Made by a program: the position numbers and the translations under genes. The notes beneath the pieces were generated by a model that ran no database searches, was not told where the DNA came from, and worked only from the letters and a program-made list of their open reading frames with translations. DNA of 64,000 nt, from contig JYOD01000013.1 in NCBI GenBank assembly GCA_000955785.1, positions 128,639-192,638 of the forward strand, given 5' to 3'. The stretch comes from Burkholderiaceae bacterium 16. GTDB lineage: Bacteria > Pseudomonadota > Gammaproteobacteria > Burkholderiales > Burkholderiaceae. Shown here one piece after another: positions 52,819 to 62,560 of this stretch; the stretch's first letter is position 1, and each line of letters opens with the position of its first letter.

Positions 52819-54069
52819 TCAACGTTTCAGCAGCGGGCACTGGGACTTGGACACCGGCATGAAGGCCTGGTCGCCCGGCACCGTGGCCAGCAGCTTGTAG
52901 TAGTCCCACGGGTACTTCGACTCCGCCGGCGTCTTGACCTCGAACAGGTACATGTCGTGGATCATGCGGCCGTCTTCGCGGATGCGGCCGTTCCTGGCGA
53001 AGAAATCGTTGATCGGCATGGCCTTCATCTGCTTCATCACCGCTGCGGTCTCGTCGGTGCCGGTGGCCTGGATCGCCTTGAGGTAATGCATCACCGATGA
53101 GTAAGTGCCGGCCTGGCTCATGTTCGGCATCTTCTTCAGCTTCTCGAAGTACCGGCGCGACCATGCGCGCGTGGCGTCGTTCATGTCCCAGTAGAAGCCT
53201 TCGGTGAGCAGCAGCCCGGACGCGGTCTTCAGGCCGATGGCGTGGATGTCGTTGATGTACAGCAGCAGCCCCGCCATGCGCTGGTTGCCGCCCTTGGTCA
53301 GGCCGAATTCGCTGGCCGCCTTGATGGCGTTGACGGCGTCGCCGCCGGCGTTGGCCAGGCCCACCACCTGCGCCTTGCTGGACTGCGCTTGCAGCAGGTA
53401 GGAGGCGAAATCGCTGGCGCCGATGGGATGGCGCGCCGCGCCCAGCACCTTGCCGCCCGTTTCGTTGATCACCGCCGTGGCCGATTCCTGCAGCGTGTGG
53501 CCGAAGGCGTAGTCCGCGGTCAGGAAGAACCAGGTCTTGCCGCCGCGCTGCACCACTGCGCGCGCGGTGGAGTTGGCGAGCGCGTAGGTGTCGTACGCGT
53601 AGTGCACCGAGATCGGCGTGCACAGGTCGTTGGTAATGCGCTCGGTGCCGGGACCGGAGAACACCACGATGCGGTTCTTCTGCTTGGCGACTTCCAGCAC
53701 CGCCAGCGCGGGAGCCGAGGCGGCGACGTCGAGGATGGCGTCGACGTGGCCCGTATCGAACCACTCGCGCGCCTTGCTGGCGGCGATGTCGGCCTTGTTC
53801 TGGTGATCGGCCACCACCAGCTCGATCTTCTTGCCCAGCACCTTGCCGCCGAAGTCGTCGATGGCCATCTGCGCGGCGGTGGCGCTGCCGCGCCCGGTGA
53901 CGTCGGCGTACAGGCCGCTCATGTCGAGGATCAGCCCGATCTTGACCTCGTCGTCGGAAATGCCGGCCTTGGCGGCTTGCGCGCAGGCCTGGCCGGCGCC
54001 GCACAGCAGCGCGGCGGCAATGGTCAGTGCACCCAGCGGGCGGCGCAGCAGCGAGTGGCTTCGTTTCAT
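52819..54069 (-). CDS. ABC transporter substrate-binding protein, Leu/Ile/Val type
   Basis: 416-aa periplasmic receptor of the branched-chain amino acid/amide class. Signal peptide LGALTIAAALLCGAGQACAQ; the mature part shows DDEVKIGLILDMSGLYADVTG and the substrate-loop VVFSGPGTERIT. In this family members often bind aromatic or aliphatic acids. GGAGGAGACCACC precedes the ATG. No ABC permease or ATPase is encoded nearby, so it must share a transporter encoded elsewhere. Confidence 0.9.
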   Translation of the reverse strand: MKRSHSLLRRPLGALTIAAALLCGAGQACAQAAKAGISDDEVKIGLILDMSGLYADVTGRGSATAAQMAIDDFGGKVLGKKIELVVADHQNKADIAASKAREWFDTGHVDAILDVAASAPALAVLEVAKQKNRIVVFSGPGTERITNDLCTPISVHYAYDTYALANSTARAVVQRGGKTWFFLTADYAFGHTLQESATAVINETGGKVLGAARHPIGASDFASYLLQAQSSKAQVVGLANAGGDAVNAIKAASEFGLTKGGNQRMAGLLLYINDIHAIGLKTASGLLLTEGFYWDMNDATRAWSRRYFEKLKKMPNMSQAGTYSSVMHYLKAIQATGTDETAAVMKQMKAMPINDFFARNGRIREDGRMIHDMYLFEVKTPAESKYPWDYYKLLATVPGDQAFMPVSKSQCPLLKR

Positions 54070-54163
54070 GGTGGTCTCCTCCAGCGCGGCCTTTCGGGCC
54101 TGCTTCTTTATGGTGCTTCGGCGGAACAGCGGGAAACGGCACGGCGCCGTCGGCGCCGTCTTG

Positions 54164-55219
54164 CTAGACCGTGGCGATCGGCGTGGCAGGCGAGCCCACC
54201 GCGCCCGGCAGCCGCAGCGGCGGCGCCGTCAGCATGAAACGCGAGCGCTGGTTGGCGCGCAGCCACTGCGCCAGTTCCTTCATGTACCAAAGCTCGCCTA
54301 GTGGCAGGCCGAGCTTGAACAGGCAGTGGTGGTGCAGCGGCAGCAGCGGATGGTTGGGCTGGTCCGCCGGCGCGGGCCGCGCGGGATAGCGCTCCACCGC
54401 GTAGTTGTCGGCGATCAGCGCGGCGATGCCGGAGTCGGTGATCCAGTTCAGCAGGCGGTCGTCGCGGCCGTCCAGCGCGCAGCAACTGTGATGCAGCACG
54501 GCTTCATCCGGCTCGCGCTGCATCGACAGCACCACTTCGGCAAAGCCGGTGCGCAGCAACAGCATGTCGCCGGTATCCACCTCGATGCGGTCGGCCTCCA
54601 GCACGCGCATCAGGTCGTCGTAGCCGACGTTGCGGAAGTCCTGGCCGAAGGCATGGGCCAGGTCCACCAGCACGCCACGCCCCTGCATGCCCTTTACGGC
54701 GAAATTCTCGATGCCGAGCGCGCGTGCCTCGCTATGGTCGTGGCCGCACGCATGGGCGGCGAAGTGGTCGTCCTCGGCGTAGTCCACCGGGCCGACGATA
54801 TGCTCGTTGGCGCGATAGCCGTTGTAGTAGACGCGCTCCGGCCGGCCATCGCCGTCGGCGTCGAACAGCGCGCCCACGTGGGCCAGCGAGTCCCATTGCG
54901 TGGAGTACTGCAGCGAGAGCAGCACCTGGTCATCGCTGATCACGTCGGTGGCGGTTGGGTCCACCTTGGCGAGCGGGAAGTTCACATACGGGATGTCGTC
55001 GCGGAACGTGGGGCGCAGCACCGGCGGATGGCGACGCGGGTTGAGCTTGTTGCCGCCGGGATAGTCCAGCGGCAGCGACAGGCAGAACGAGAGCCCGGCC
55101 TGAATCTCGCGCGCGCCCTTGCGGACCTGCTCGGGGCCGATCAGGTTGACGCGGCCAAGCTGGTCGTCGGGGCCGAAATCGCCCCAGTTGGAACCCTGCG
55201 GTCGTTGCTTCCAGCGCAT
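54164..55219 (-). CDS. Cyclase-family (kynurenine formamidase-like) hydrolase
   Basis: 351 residues. The family core is present: STQWDSLAHVGALFDADGDG corresponds to the metal-binding HxGTHxDxP block but with QWDSLAHVG, as in the long 'cyclase' subgroup; GRGVLVDLAHAFG and DTGDMLLLRTGF follow, and the late LPLHHHCLFKLGLP supplies His ligands. It probably hydrolyses an amide or lactone-type intermediate. It follows the IclR gene by three bases, so it is the first structural gene of the cluster. Confidence 0.83.
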   Translation of the reverse strand: MRWKQRPQGSNWGDFGPDDQLGRVNLIGPEQVRKGAREIQAGLSFCLSLPLDYPGGNKLNPRRHPPVLRPTFRDDIPYVNFPLAKVDPTATDVISDDQVLLSLQYSTQWDSLAHVGALFDADGDGRPERVYYNGYRANEHIVGPVDYAEDDHFAAHACGHDHSEARALGIENFAVKGMQGRGVLVDLAHAFGQDFRNVGYDDLMRVLEADRIEVDTGDMLLLRTGFAEVVLSMQREPDEAVLHHSCCALDGRDDRLLNWITDSGIAALIADNYAVERYPARPAPADQPNHPLLPLHHHCLFKLGLPLGELWYMKELAQWLRANQRSRFMLTAPPLRLPGAVGSPATPIATV

Positions 55220-55222
55220 GCT

Positions 55223-56086
55223 CTATGTCTCCGGTTGTAGGTCGGTAATCGCGGTGGATGTTCGCGGCGTCTTCCGCGCGGGCGATGTCCTTGCCATCGC
55301 GCCGCCGCGACGCCGTGCCGCTGTTGAATTGGGTGCCGGCGGCGTCCAGGCCGCGCAGACGGTCTCGGCCTCGCGCCGCAGCGCGCGTGCCAGCGCGGGC
55401 TCGCGCTCGCTGATGCGTTCGTTGAGCGCGGCGATGCTGATGGCGCCGAGCGGATAGCCGTCCGGGTCCGGCAGCGCGATGGCGATACCGCCCATGCGCT
55501 CCACCACCACATCCAGCAGCACCGCGTAGCCGCGCGCGCGGGTGGCCTCCACCTCGCGCAGCAACAGCGCAGCGTTGATGCGCGGGTAGCGCTTGAGCGC
55601 GGGCGCGATGCATTGCAAGGTGGCCTCCACCTCGGCATCGGGCAGCGCCGCCAGCAGCGCCAGGCTGCCCGCACCGACGCCGAGCGGTCGCCGGCTGCCC
55701 ACATCGAGATAGTTGGCCCGGATGGGAAACGTGCCGGGGCGCAGTTCCAGGCAGACGGATTCCCAGCCGCTCGGTACCGACAGCATGGCGGTGTCCTCGA
55801 AGGCGTGGGCAAGGCGGATCAGCGCGGGCCGCACGCTGGCGCGCGGGTCGATGCGGCGCACGCTGGCGGCGCGAAGCGCCAGCCATTCGGGGCCCAGCGA
55901 GAAAGCCTTGGTGTCGGCGTCGCGGGCGATAAAGCCTTCCGCGGCCAGCGTGTCCAGCAGGCGCAGCGCCGAGGCTTTGTCGACGCCCGCGGCCACGGCC
56001 AGGTCGGTCAGGCGCGTATTGCGCGCATCCGACAGCGCGCGCAGCAGCCTGCAGGCCTTCTGGAGAGAGGTGGTCGGAACCGTCAC
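55223..56086 (-). CDS. IclR-family transcriptional regulator
   Basis: 287-aa regulator: N-terminal winged helix (about 5-65; RLTDLAVAAGVDKASALRLLDTLAAEGFI) and C-terminal GAF-like effector domain (about 80-250, with ALLLREVEATRARGYAV and PLGAISIAAL). The last 35 residues are Arg/Ala/Pro-rich and not part of the family, as if a stop codon had been lost. GTG start. It heads the minus-strand catabolic cluster and is divergent from the penicillin acylase-family gene, so it may control both. Confidence 0.88.
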   Translation of the reverse strand: MTVPTTSLQKACRLLRALSDARNTRLTDLAVAAGVDKASALRLLDTLAAEGFIARDADTKAFSLGPEWLALRAASVRRIDPRASVRPALIRLAHAFEDTAMLSVPSGWESVCLELRPGTFPIRANYLDVGSRRPLGVGAGSLALLAALPDAEVEATLQCIAPALKRYPRINAALLLREVEATRARGYAVLLDVVVERMGGIAIALPDPDGYPLGAISIAALNERISEREPALARALRREAETVCAAWTPPAPNSTAARRRGGAMARTSPARKTPRTSTAITDLQPET

Positions 56087-56384
56087 GCGCGCGCACTCCG
56101 GGTGGACAGGTTTCGGTGAATGAAACCGGTTATGGGGTTATAGGCGCCTTGGTGCGCTCCGTCATTCTGCAGTGCATCAAAGTTTTGCCGGATGAAATTC
56201 CTTGCAAGCCGCGCCGGACGGGCTTTGGGAGCCGCCGGGGACGCCCGCGCCAGGCGCTTTTCCGGCAAAAACGCGCCGCCCGATCAGGCTGGCCCAGGCG
56301 TCTTCCGCTATCCTTGGCGCGATTCGCCGTGCCAGCCCGGGCGCGGCTTCGATAATGCGATCCCCACGTCCCCAAGGAGACATC

Positions 56385-58829
56385 ATGGTTTGCCGAGCCC
56401 GCCGCCTTGCCGCCCTGCTCGTCCTGAGCACCGCGGCAACCGCCGCCCAGGCCGCACCGCCCGCCGCTTCCGAGGCCCCCGCCACCGAAACCTTTAAGGT
56501 GGCTGGCCTGGAAAAGCCCGCCAGCATCCTGGTCGACCGCTGGGGCGTGCCGCACATCTACGCCAATACGCTGTACGACGCCTTCTATGTGCAGGGCTTC
56601 ATGGCCGCGCGCGACCGCCTGTGGCAGATCGACCTTTGGCGCAAGCGTGGCCTGGGCGAGATGGCCAGGGACTTCGGGCCGGCCTATGTGGAAGGCGACC
56701 GCATGGCGCGCGCCGTGCTGTTCCGCGGTGACATGTACCGCGAATGGCTGGCCTATGGCTCGGACGCCAAGCGCGTGGCCGAGGCCTTCGTGGCGGGGGT
56801 GAACGCCTACGTGGCCCAGACGGAGAGCAAGCCGGAACTGCTGCCGCCCGAGTTTCGCCTGCTGAACTACAAGCCGGCGCGCTGGCGCGCGGAAGATATC
56901 GTGCGCATCCGCCATCACGGGCTCACGCTCAATGCCATGGGCGAGGTCAATCGCGCGCAGGTCTACTGCCAGGTCAAGCCCGATGCCGCCCGCACCGACT
57001 GGGTGCAGCGCGAACTGGATCCGCCGGTCCAGCCCAAGCTGCCGGACGGCCTGGATCCCTGCGCGCTGCCCGCGGCCGAACTGCGCCGCGCCTACGAGCT
57101 GGCCACCGCCGCGCCGCGCTTCCCGAAGGAATGGTGGTCCTCCGCCCAGGCGGACGACATCGCGCACGAAGCGCTCTATGCCACGCTCGACGTCAACAGC
57201 GACACGGCGCGCAGCCTCGGCTCCAACAACTGGGTCATCGCCGGTTCGCGCACCAGCACAGGCCGCCCGATCCTGGCCAACGACCCGCACCGGGCGCATG
57301 GCGCGCCCAGCCTGCGCTATATCAGCCACCTGAACGCGCCGGGGATGTCGGTGATCGGCGCCGGCGAGCCCTTCCTGCCGGGCATTTCGATCGGGCATAA
57401 CGGCATCATCGGATTTGGCCTGACGCGCTTCTATATGGATCAGGAAGATCTCTACGTCTACGAGACCAACCCGGCGCAGGCGCACGAATACAAGTATCGC
57501 GGCCGCTGGGAGCCGATGGAAACGGTGACCGAGGACATCGTCGTCAAGGGCGAGCTGGTGCCGCGCAAGGTCAGCATCGATTTCACGCGCCACGGCCCGG
57601 TGCTGTTTGCCGACGCCAAGGGCAACCGCGCCTACGCGCTGCGCGCGGCGTGGCTGGACCTGGGCATGGCGCCGTACTTCGGCTCGATGGACTATATGCG
57701 CGCCCAGAACTGGGACCAGTTCCGCGCCGCCATGAACCGCTGGGGCGCACCCGGCGAGAACCAGGTCTATGCCGACCGCGACGGCAATATCGGCTGGATT
57801 CCCGGCGGGCTGACCGTGATCCGGCCAAACTGGGACGGCCTTACGCCGGTACCGGGCGATGGCCGCTACGAGTGGTCGGGCTACCGCAACATGGACGAAC
57901 TGCCCTGGGCCTACAACCCGGCCGCCGGCTTCGTGGTGACCGCCAACGAGAACAACATCCCGCCGAACCACCCCGCCGCCAGGATGGGCGTGGGCTATGA
58001 ATGGAGCGACACCGCGCGCGCGCGCCGCCTGAAGAGCCTGGTCGCGGGCAACCCGCACTCGTCGGTGGCCGACAGCATGGCCTGGCAGAACGACACCACC
58101 TCGCTGCCGGCGCTGCGCGCGGTGGCGTTGCTGGCCAGTGTGCGCACCGACGATCCGCAGGCGCGGCGCGCCCTGGACCTGCTGCGCGGCTGGGATGGCA
58201 ACGAGCGCGCCGACAGCGCGCAGGCGGCGCTGTTCGAAGTGTGGTTCAGCAAATACCTGCGTCCGGCCGTAGTGCGCGCGGCGTTATCGGCCGAAGGCGC
58301 CAGGCTCGCGGGTTACGGCGACGCCAGCCGCGTGCTGGCGGTACTGGAGAAGCCCGAGCCATGGATGCCGCCGGAGCGCCGCAACGAAGTCATTGTCGCT
58401 TCGCTCAAGAGCGCCATGGCGGAGGTGGAGCGCAAGCTCGGACCGGACCCCAAGGCCTGGCAATGGGGCAAGCTGCATACGGCGGTGTTCAGCCATCCGC
58501 TGGATCCGATCCTGGACGGCGCGGCACGGCAGCGATATGACGTGAATGCCGGACCGATTGGAGGCTCCGCGTTTACGCCGATGAATACCAGCTACCGGAA
58601 CAATGACTACCAGCTTACCGCGGGTGCGTCGTTTCGCATGGTGCTGGATGTGGGCAATTGGGATGCTTCGCGGGCGATCAATGCGCCGGGGCAGTCCGGG
58701 AATCCAGCCAGCCCGCACTACCGGGATCTTGCGCCGCTATGGGCGAGGGGCGAGTATTTTCCGTTGCTCTATACGCGCAAGGCGGTGGAGAAGGAAAGCC
58801 GGGAGAGGGTGGAACTGGTGCCGCAGTGA
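56385..58829 (+). CDS. Penicillin acylase-family N-terminal nucleophile hydrolase
   Basis: 814-aa exported precursor. Signal peptide LAALLVLSTAATAAQA; alpha-part to about residue 279; the self-cleavage site G279-S280 precedes SNNWVIAGSRT, so Ser280 becomes the N-terminal nucleophile of the beta chain. ANDPHRAHGAP and NAGPIGGSAFTPMN are further family landmarks. Periplasmic relatives hydrolyse penicillins, acyl-homoserine lactones or other amides; the substrate here is not evident. AAGGAGACATC precedes the ATG. Confidence 0.92.
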   Translation: MVCRARRLAALLVLSTAATAAQAAPPAASEAPATETFKVAGLEKPASILVDRWGVPHIYANTLYDAFYVQGFMAARDRLWQIDLWRKRGLGEMARDFGPAYVEGDRMARAVLFRGDMYREWLAYGSDAKRVAEAFVAGVNAYVAQTESKPELLPPEFRLLNYKPARWRAEDIVRIRHHGLTLNAMGEVNRAQVYCQVKPDAARTDWVQRELDPPVQPKLPDGLDPCALPAAELRRAYELATAAPRFPKEWWSSAQADDIAHEALYATLDVNSDTARSLGSNNWVIAGSRTSTGRPILANDPHRAHGAPSLRYISHLNAPGMSVIGAGEPFLPGISIGHNGIIGFGLTRFYMDQEDLYVYETNPAQAHEYKYRGRWEPMETVTEDIVVKGELVPRKVSIDFTRHGPVLFADAKGNRAYALRAAWLDLGMAPYFGSMDYMRAQNWDQFRAAMNRWGAPGENQVYADRDGNIGWIPGGLTVIRPNWDGLTPVPGDGRYEWSGYRNMDELPWAYNPAAGFVVTANENNIPPNHPAARMGVGYEWSDTARARRLKSLVAGNPHSSVADSMAWQNDTTSLPALRAVALLASVRTDDPQARRALDLLRGWDGNERADSAQAALFEVWFSKYLRPAVVRAALSAEGARLAGYGDASRVLAVLEKPEPWMPPERRNEVIVASLKSAMAEVERKLGPDPKAWQWGKLHTAVFSHPLDPILDGAARQRYDVNAGPIGGSAFTPMNTSYRNNDYQLTAGASFRMVLDVGNWDASRAINAPGQSGNPASPHYRDLAPLWARGEYFPLLYTRKAVEKESRERVELVPQ

Positions 58830-58901
58830 GGGATTGGATGATTGGAGGCTGACCCGCGCGGCGCTCCCCGGAAGCCGGTGAAGCGTCAATTCCATCACAT
58901 C

Positions 58902-58915
58902 TTGATCAGGGTCAA
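58902..58915. promoter_or_regulatory. FNR/Anr-like binding site
   Basis: TTGATCAGGGTCAA differs from the consensus TTGAT-N4-ATCAA at one of ten defined positions. It lies 158 bases before the chosen start of the five-haem cytochrome and 73 bases after the acylase stop. A GATACT at 58948-58953 could be a -10 box downstream. Suggests induction of the cytochrome at low oxygen. Confidence 0.5.
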
Positions 58916-59072
58916 GTGGGTGAATGGACCGCAATGCAGCGTCGGTGGATACTCGGTACTCACAACAATAAGCAATCCATCAACGGTACGCCGGCCACGC
59001 CAGACAAGCAGTCGCATCCCGTTGAGGGGGACGAGGGCCTTGACGCAGCAGGTCCGCGTGCCCGTCAACGTT

Positions 59073-61262
59073 ATGCACATCCTGTCGATCAAGTGTAAGT
59101 GGCCACTGGCCAAGGCAGTCGCCGTATTGCAGATCTCATGGCTGTTCGCGGCAGCCGCCTGCGCCCAGACTCTCCCGCTGCCCGTGGCGGCCCTCCCGTC
59201 CCCGCATGCCGCCGTGCCCCAGGTCATCGATGACCTGCCCGCCAACTACTCGGCCGACCTCGATGCCGCCACTCGCGCCCAGGTGGAGCGCGGACGATAC
59301 GTGGCGCGCCTGGGCGACTGCGTGGCATGCCATACGGGCGAGAAATCCAAGCCAATGGCGGGTGGCCTGGCATTGCAGACGCCCTTCGGCGAACTGCATT
59401 CGACGAATATCACGCCCGACCCGGAGACCGGCATCGGCGGCTATAGCTTCGAGCAGTTCGATCGCGCCATGCGCAAGGGCGTGGCCGCGGACGGCCACAA
59501 CCTGTACCCGGCCATGCCATATCCGTCCTACGCGAAGACCTCGCCCGAGGATATGCGGGCGCTGTACGCCTACCTGATGAAGGGCGTCGCGCCGGTGCGC
59601 CAGGCCAACCGGCCGCTCGCCCTGCGCTTCCCCTTCAACCAGCGCTGGGGCCTGGCATTGTGGAACTGGGCGTTCCTGGACGACACACCGTTCCAGGCCA
59701 ACGCCGCACGCAGCGCAGAGTGGAACCGCGGTGCCTACATCGTGCAGGGCCTGGGCCACTGCGGTGCCTGCCACACGCCGCGCGGCATCGGCTTCCAGGA
59801 AAAGGCCATGTCGGATGCCGGCGCCAAGGGCGAATACTTCCTCTCCGGCGAGACGGTCGAAGGCTGGCGCGCGCTGAGCCTGCGTAATCTTTGGACGGCG
59901 CAGGAGACCGCCCAGATGCTCAAGACGGGGCGCAACAGCCACGGCACTGTCTCGGGCAATATGGTGGATGTGGTGCAGCACAGCACCCAGTACATGAGCG
60001 ACAGCGACCTGATGGCGGTCGGCAGCTACCTCAAGTCGCTGCCCGCGGCCAGGCACGACAAGCCCATGCAGGTGGCGAACGGGCCGGCCCCCGCGATCCT
60101 GCCCGCCGGGGCCGCTGCCACGGTTGCCAGTGCCAACGTACCGCTCGATCTCTATACGAGCCGGGGCGGACTTGGCTACCTGCAGTTCTGCAACGACTGC
60201 CACCGCTCCGACGGGGCGGGCGTGAAGGACGTGTTCCCGCCGCTGGCCGGCAACCCCGTGCTGCGGTCGGACGAGCCCGCCACGCTGCTGCACATCATGC
60301 TGACAGGCTGGCGCTCGCCGCAGACCGCGAGCCACGCACGCGTGCTGACCATGCCGGCATTCGCGCGGCTGAGCGATCAGGAGATTGCCGATATCCTGAA
60401 CTTCACGCGCAAAAGCTGGGGACGGGCTGACGCGCGCCTCATCAGCGCCGGGTCGGTGCGCGATATGCGCAAGAAGCTCGACGCCGGCAAGGTCGACAGC
60501 GGCAAGTTCCAGACGCCCCGCCTGGCCGACATGCTCGACGAACCCAACGCCAGGCAGCTCACGCTGGGTGCCAGGCTGAACATCGATACGCGGCAGATGC
60601 TCCCCCGCAACGTGGGCAATGCGCTGAACTGCGCGAGCTGCCACCTCAATGCCGGGACGGTGGCCGATGGCTCGCCCTACGTCGGCGTGTCGGCCTTCTT
60701 TCCCGGCTATGCGGCGCGCGCCGGCCGGGTGATCACCCTGGCGGATCGCATCAACGGCTGCTTCCTGCGCTCGATGAATGGAAAGCCGCTGCCGCTGGAT
60801 TCGGCGGAAATGAAGGCCATGGTGGCCTACTTCGACTGGATGCGCCGCGAGACCAAGCCCGAGGACAAGGTGGAGGGCCGCGGCGCTGGCAAGGTCAGCA
60901 ACCAGATCGTGCCCAACGTCGACAACGGCAAGCAGGTCTATGCCGCTCAGTGCGCCATGTGCCACGGCGCCGACGGCGAGGGCATCAAGAATGCCTCCGG
61001 CCAGTGGGTGTATCCGCCGCTCTGGGGCGACCAGTCCTTCAATATCGGTGCCGGGATGGCGCGCACGTACACGGCCGCGGCCTTCGTCAAGCGCAATATG
61101 CCCATCGCTTTCCACGATCGTTTCCCGCTGGGCCAGGGCGGCCTGACCGATCAGGAGGCAGTGGACGTGGCCGAGTACTTCACCCACCAGCCCCGGCCGG
61201 ACTTCGCCGGCAAGGTCAAGGACTGGCCGAAGGACAAGAAGCCTGTGGATGCGCGGTACTGA
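59073..61262 (+). CDS. Five-haem cytochrome c: alcohol-dehydrogenase-type trihaem part fused to TsdA
   Basis: 729 residues. After a signal peptide (ISWLFAAAACAQ) the first 460 residues resemble the trihaem cytochrome subunit of membrane alcohol/gluconate dehydrogenases, with CVACH (83-87), CGACH (230-234) and CNDCH (373-377). The rest is a TsdA-like dihaem module with CASCH (520-524) and CAMCH (627-631). Cys563 in RINGCFLRSMNG is 39 residues after His524, as in the free TsdA encoded at 41.4 kb. No dehydrogenase gene is adjacent. An upstream TTG at 59040 is possible. Likely passes electrons among thiosulfate/tetrathionate and another periplasmic carrier. Confidence 0.88.
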   Translation: MHILSIKCKWPLAKAVAVLQISWLFAAAACAQTLPLPVAALPSPHAAVPQVIDDLPANYSADLDAATRAQVERGRYVARLGDCVACHTGEKSKPMAGGLALQTPFGELHSTNITPDPETGIGGYSFEQFDRAMRKGVAADGHNLYPAMPYPSYAKTSPEDMRALYAYLMKGVAPVRQANRPLALRFPFNQRWGLALWNWAFLDDTPFQANAARSAEWNRGAYIVQGLGHCGACHTPRGIGFQEKAMSDAGAKGEYFLSGETVEGWRALSLRNLWTAQETAQMLKTGRNSHGTVSGNMVDVVQHSTQYMSDSDLMAVGSYLKSLPAARHDKPMQVANGPAPAILPAGAAATVASANVPLDLYTSRGGLGYLQFCNDCHRSDGAGVKDVFPPLAGNPVLRSDEPATLLHIMLTGWRSPQTASHARVLTMPAFARLSDQEIADILNFTRKSWGRADARLISAGSVRDMRKKLDAGKVDSGKFQTPRLADMLDEPNARQLTLGARLNIDTRQMLPRNVGNALNCASCHLNAGTVADGSPYVGVSAFFPGYAARAGRVITLADRINGCFLRSMNGKPLPLDSAEMKAMVAYFDWMRRETKPEDKVEGRGAGKVSNQIVPNVDNGKQVYAAQCAMCHGADGEGIKNASGQWVYPPLWGDQSFNIGAGMARTYTAAAFVKRNMPIAFHDRFPLGQGGLTDQEAVDVAEYFTHQPRPDFAGKVKDWPKDKKPVDARY

Positions 61263-61445
61263 CTCCAGGCTGCGGGATGCCGCACGCAACGCGTTGATCG
61301 GATGAAAGTTTCCCGGCGATTCTCCCGGCCTCTCGACGTTCCGCGCCTTCGCGGTGGGCATGGGCAACGGCGCTTCGCATCGCGCTGGCGTGCTTCAGGC
61401 CTGTTGGGCTGGAAACACGGCTACACTGAGTCGATTTTTACCATC

Positions 61446-61946
61446 ATGGATACGTTGATTATTCGCCGGGCCGAGATACAGGACGCTGCCGCAATCAGCG
61501 CGCTGGCAACGAGCGTTGCGCACTACTTCACCATCAAGGCGTCGGGCGAGGGCGCGGAAGCATTCCTTGCCAGCCTCTCGCCGGATTCGATCGCGGGCTA
61601 TGTTGCCAGTCCGCGCTTCGATTATCGGGTTGCCTATCGTGGCCAGCAGCTGGCTGGCGTTATTGCCATGCGAGACGGCAGCCACCTCTTCCACCTGTTC
61701 GTCGCGCCGCATATGCATCGGACAGGCGTTGCCGGGCAACTCTGGCAGGTGGCCAGCCATACGGCGATGGTGTCCGGCGGGGTTCGCGAATTCACCGTGA
61801 ATTCGAGCCCGTTCGCAACGGTTGTGTATGAACGTTTCGGCTTCCGGTCCGTCGGCCCCCGCGCGGAGACCAAGGGCATCGCCTATGTGCCCATGCGCCT
61901 GGCCGTGGAGGAGACCGGAAGCACACCCGGGCCCGGCAAGCCCTAG
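61446..61946 (+). CDS. GNAT-family N-acetyltransferase
   Basis: 166 residues beginning MDTLIIRRAEIQDAAAISAL. The acetyl-CoA loop lies in LFVAPHMHRTGVAGQLWQ, the C-terminal VYERFGFRSVGPRAE is typical. Substrate unknown. No strong ribosome binding site; a longer frame from 61302 is Arg-rich and unlike the family. Its end overlaps the convergent hemolysin III gene by four bases. Confidence 0.88.
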   Translation: MDTLIIRRAEIQDAAAISALATSVAHYFTIKASGEGAEAFLASLSPDSIAGYVASPRFDYRVAYRGQQLAGVIAMRDGSHLFHLFVAPHMHRTGVAGQLWQVASHTAMVSGGVREFTVNSSPFATVVYERFGFRSVGPRAETKGIAYVPMRLAVEETGSTPGPGKP

Positions 61947-62560
61947 CCGACGTACCAGAGGATGCTGACGAACTGGCAGGCGCTGCCGGCCAGCACGAAC
62001 AGGTGCCAGATGCCGTGGAAATGCCGCACCTTCTCGTCGAACAGGAAGAACACGATGCCGGCCGTATAGAGCACGCCGCCTGCCACCAGCCAGTACAGGC
62101 CGGCGGCCGGCAACGCAGCCACCAGCGGGCCGAAGGCGAACAGCACCAGCCAGCCCATCAGGACATAGATCAGCAGCGAGAACACGCGCGTGCGGTGGCC
62201 GATCCATAGTTCCTGCGCGATGCCGATGACGGCCAGCCCCCAGTTCACCCCGAACAGCGTCCAGCCCCAGGGCCCGCGCAGCGTGACCAGCGCGAAGGGC
62301 GTATAGCTCCCCGCGATCAGAAGGTAGATGGCGCAGTAGTCGAGCCGGCGCAGGATGTCTTTCGGGCGGCCGCGCAGGCTGTGGTAGAGGGTGGAGATGG
62401 TGTAGAGGAAGACGAGCGTGGTGCCGTAGACGACCGAGCTGACGACCTTCCAGGCGTCATGGTAAAGGGCAGAGGTGGTGATCAGGACGGCGGTGCCGGC
62501 GGCGGCAAGAATGGCGCCTGCCAGGTGGCTGTAGCCGTTGAAACGTTCTCCACGGTACAT
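61943..62560 (-). CDS. Hemolysin III / PAQR-family membrane protein
   Basis: 205-aa seven-helix protein of the YqfA/TrhA class. Conserved polar residues are seen in STLYHSLRGRPKDILRRLDY, GSYTPFALV and FHGIWHLFVLAGS, the predicted Zn-binding site of the PAQR fold. Roles in membrane energetics or lipid homeostasis have been proposed; haemolysis is not implied. AGGAGAACCAACGAC precedes the start. Confidence 0.9.
   Translation of the reverse strand: MYRGERFNGYSHLAGAILAAAGTAVLITTSALYHDAWKVVSSVVYGTTLVFLYTISTLYHSLRGRPKDILRRLDYCAIYLLIAGSYTPFALVTLRGPWGWTLFGVNWGLAVIGIAQELWIGHRTRVFSLLIYVLMGWLVLFAFGPLVAALPAAGLYWLVAGGVLYTAGIVFFLFDEKVRHFHGIWHLFVLAGSACQFVSILWYVG

Noticed and set aside
30..61433. A 19-base sequence at 30-48 recurs with one mismatch at 61415-61433 (ACACGGCTACAC...GAGTCG)
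   Set aside because: Only two copies; among all pairs in a 64-kb window one such match is close to what chance allows. The second copy may simply contain a TACACT -10 box before the GNAT gene.
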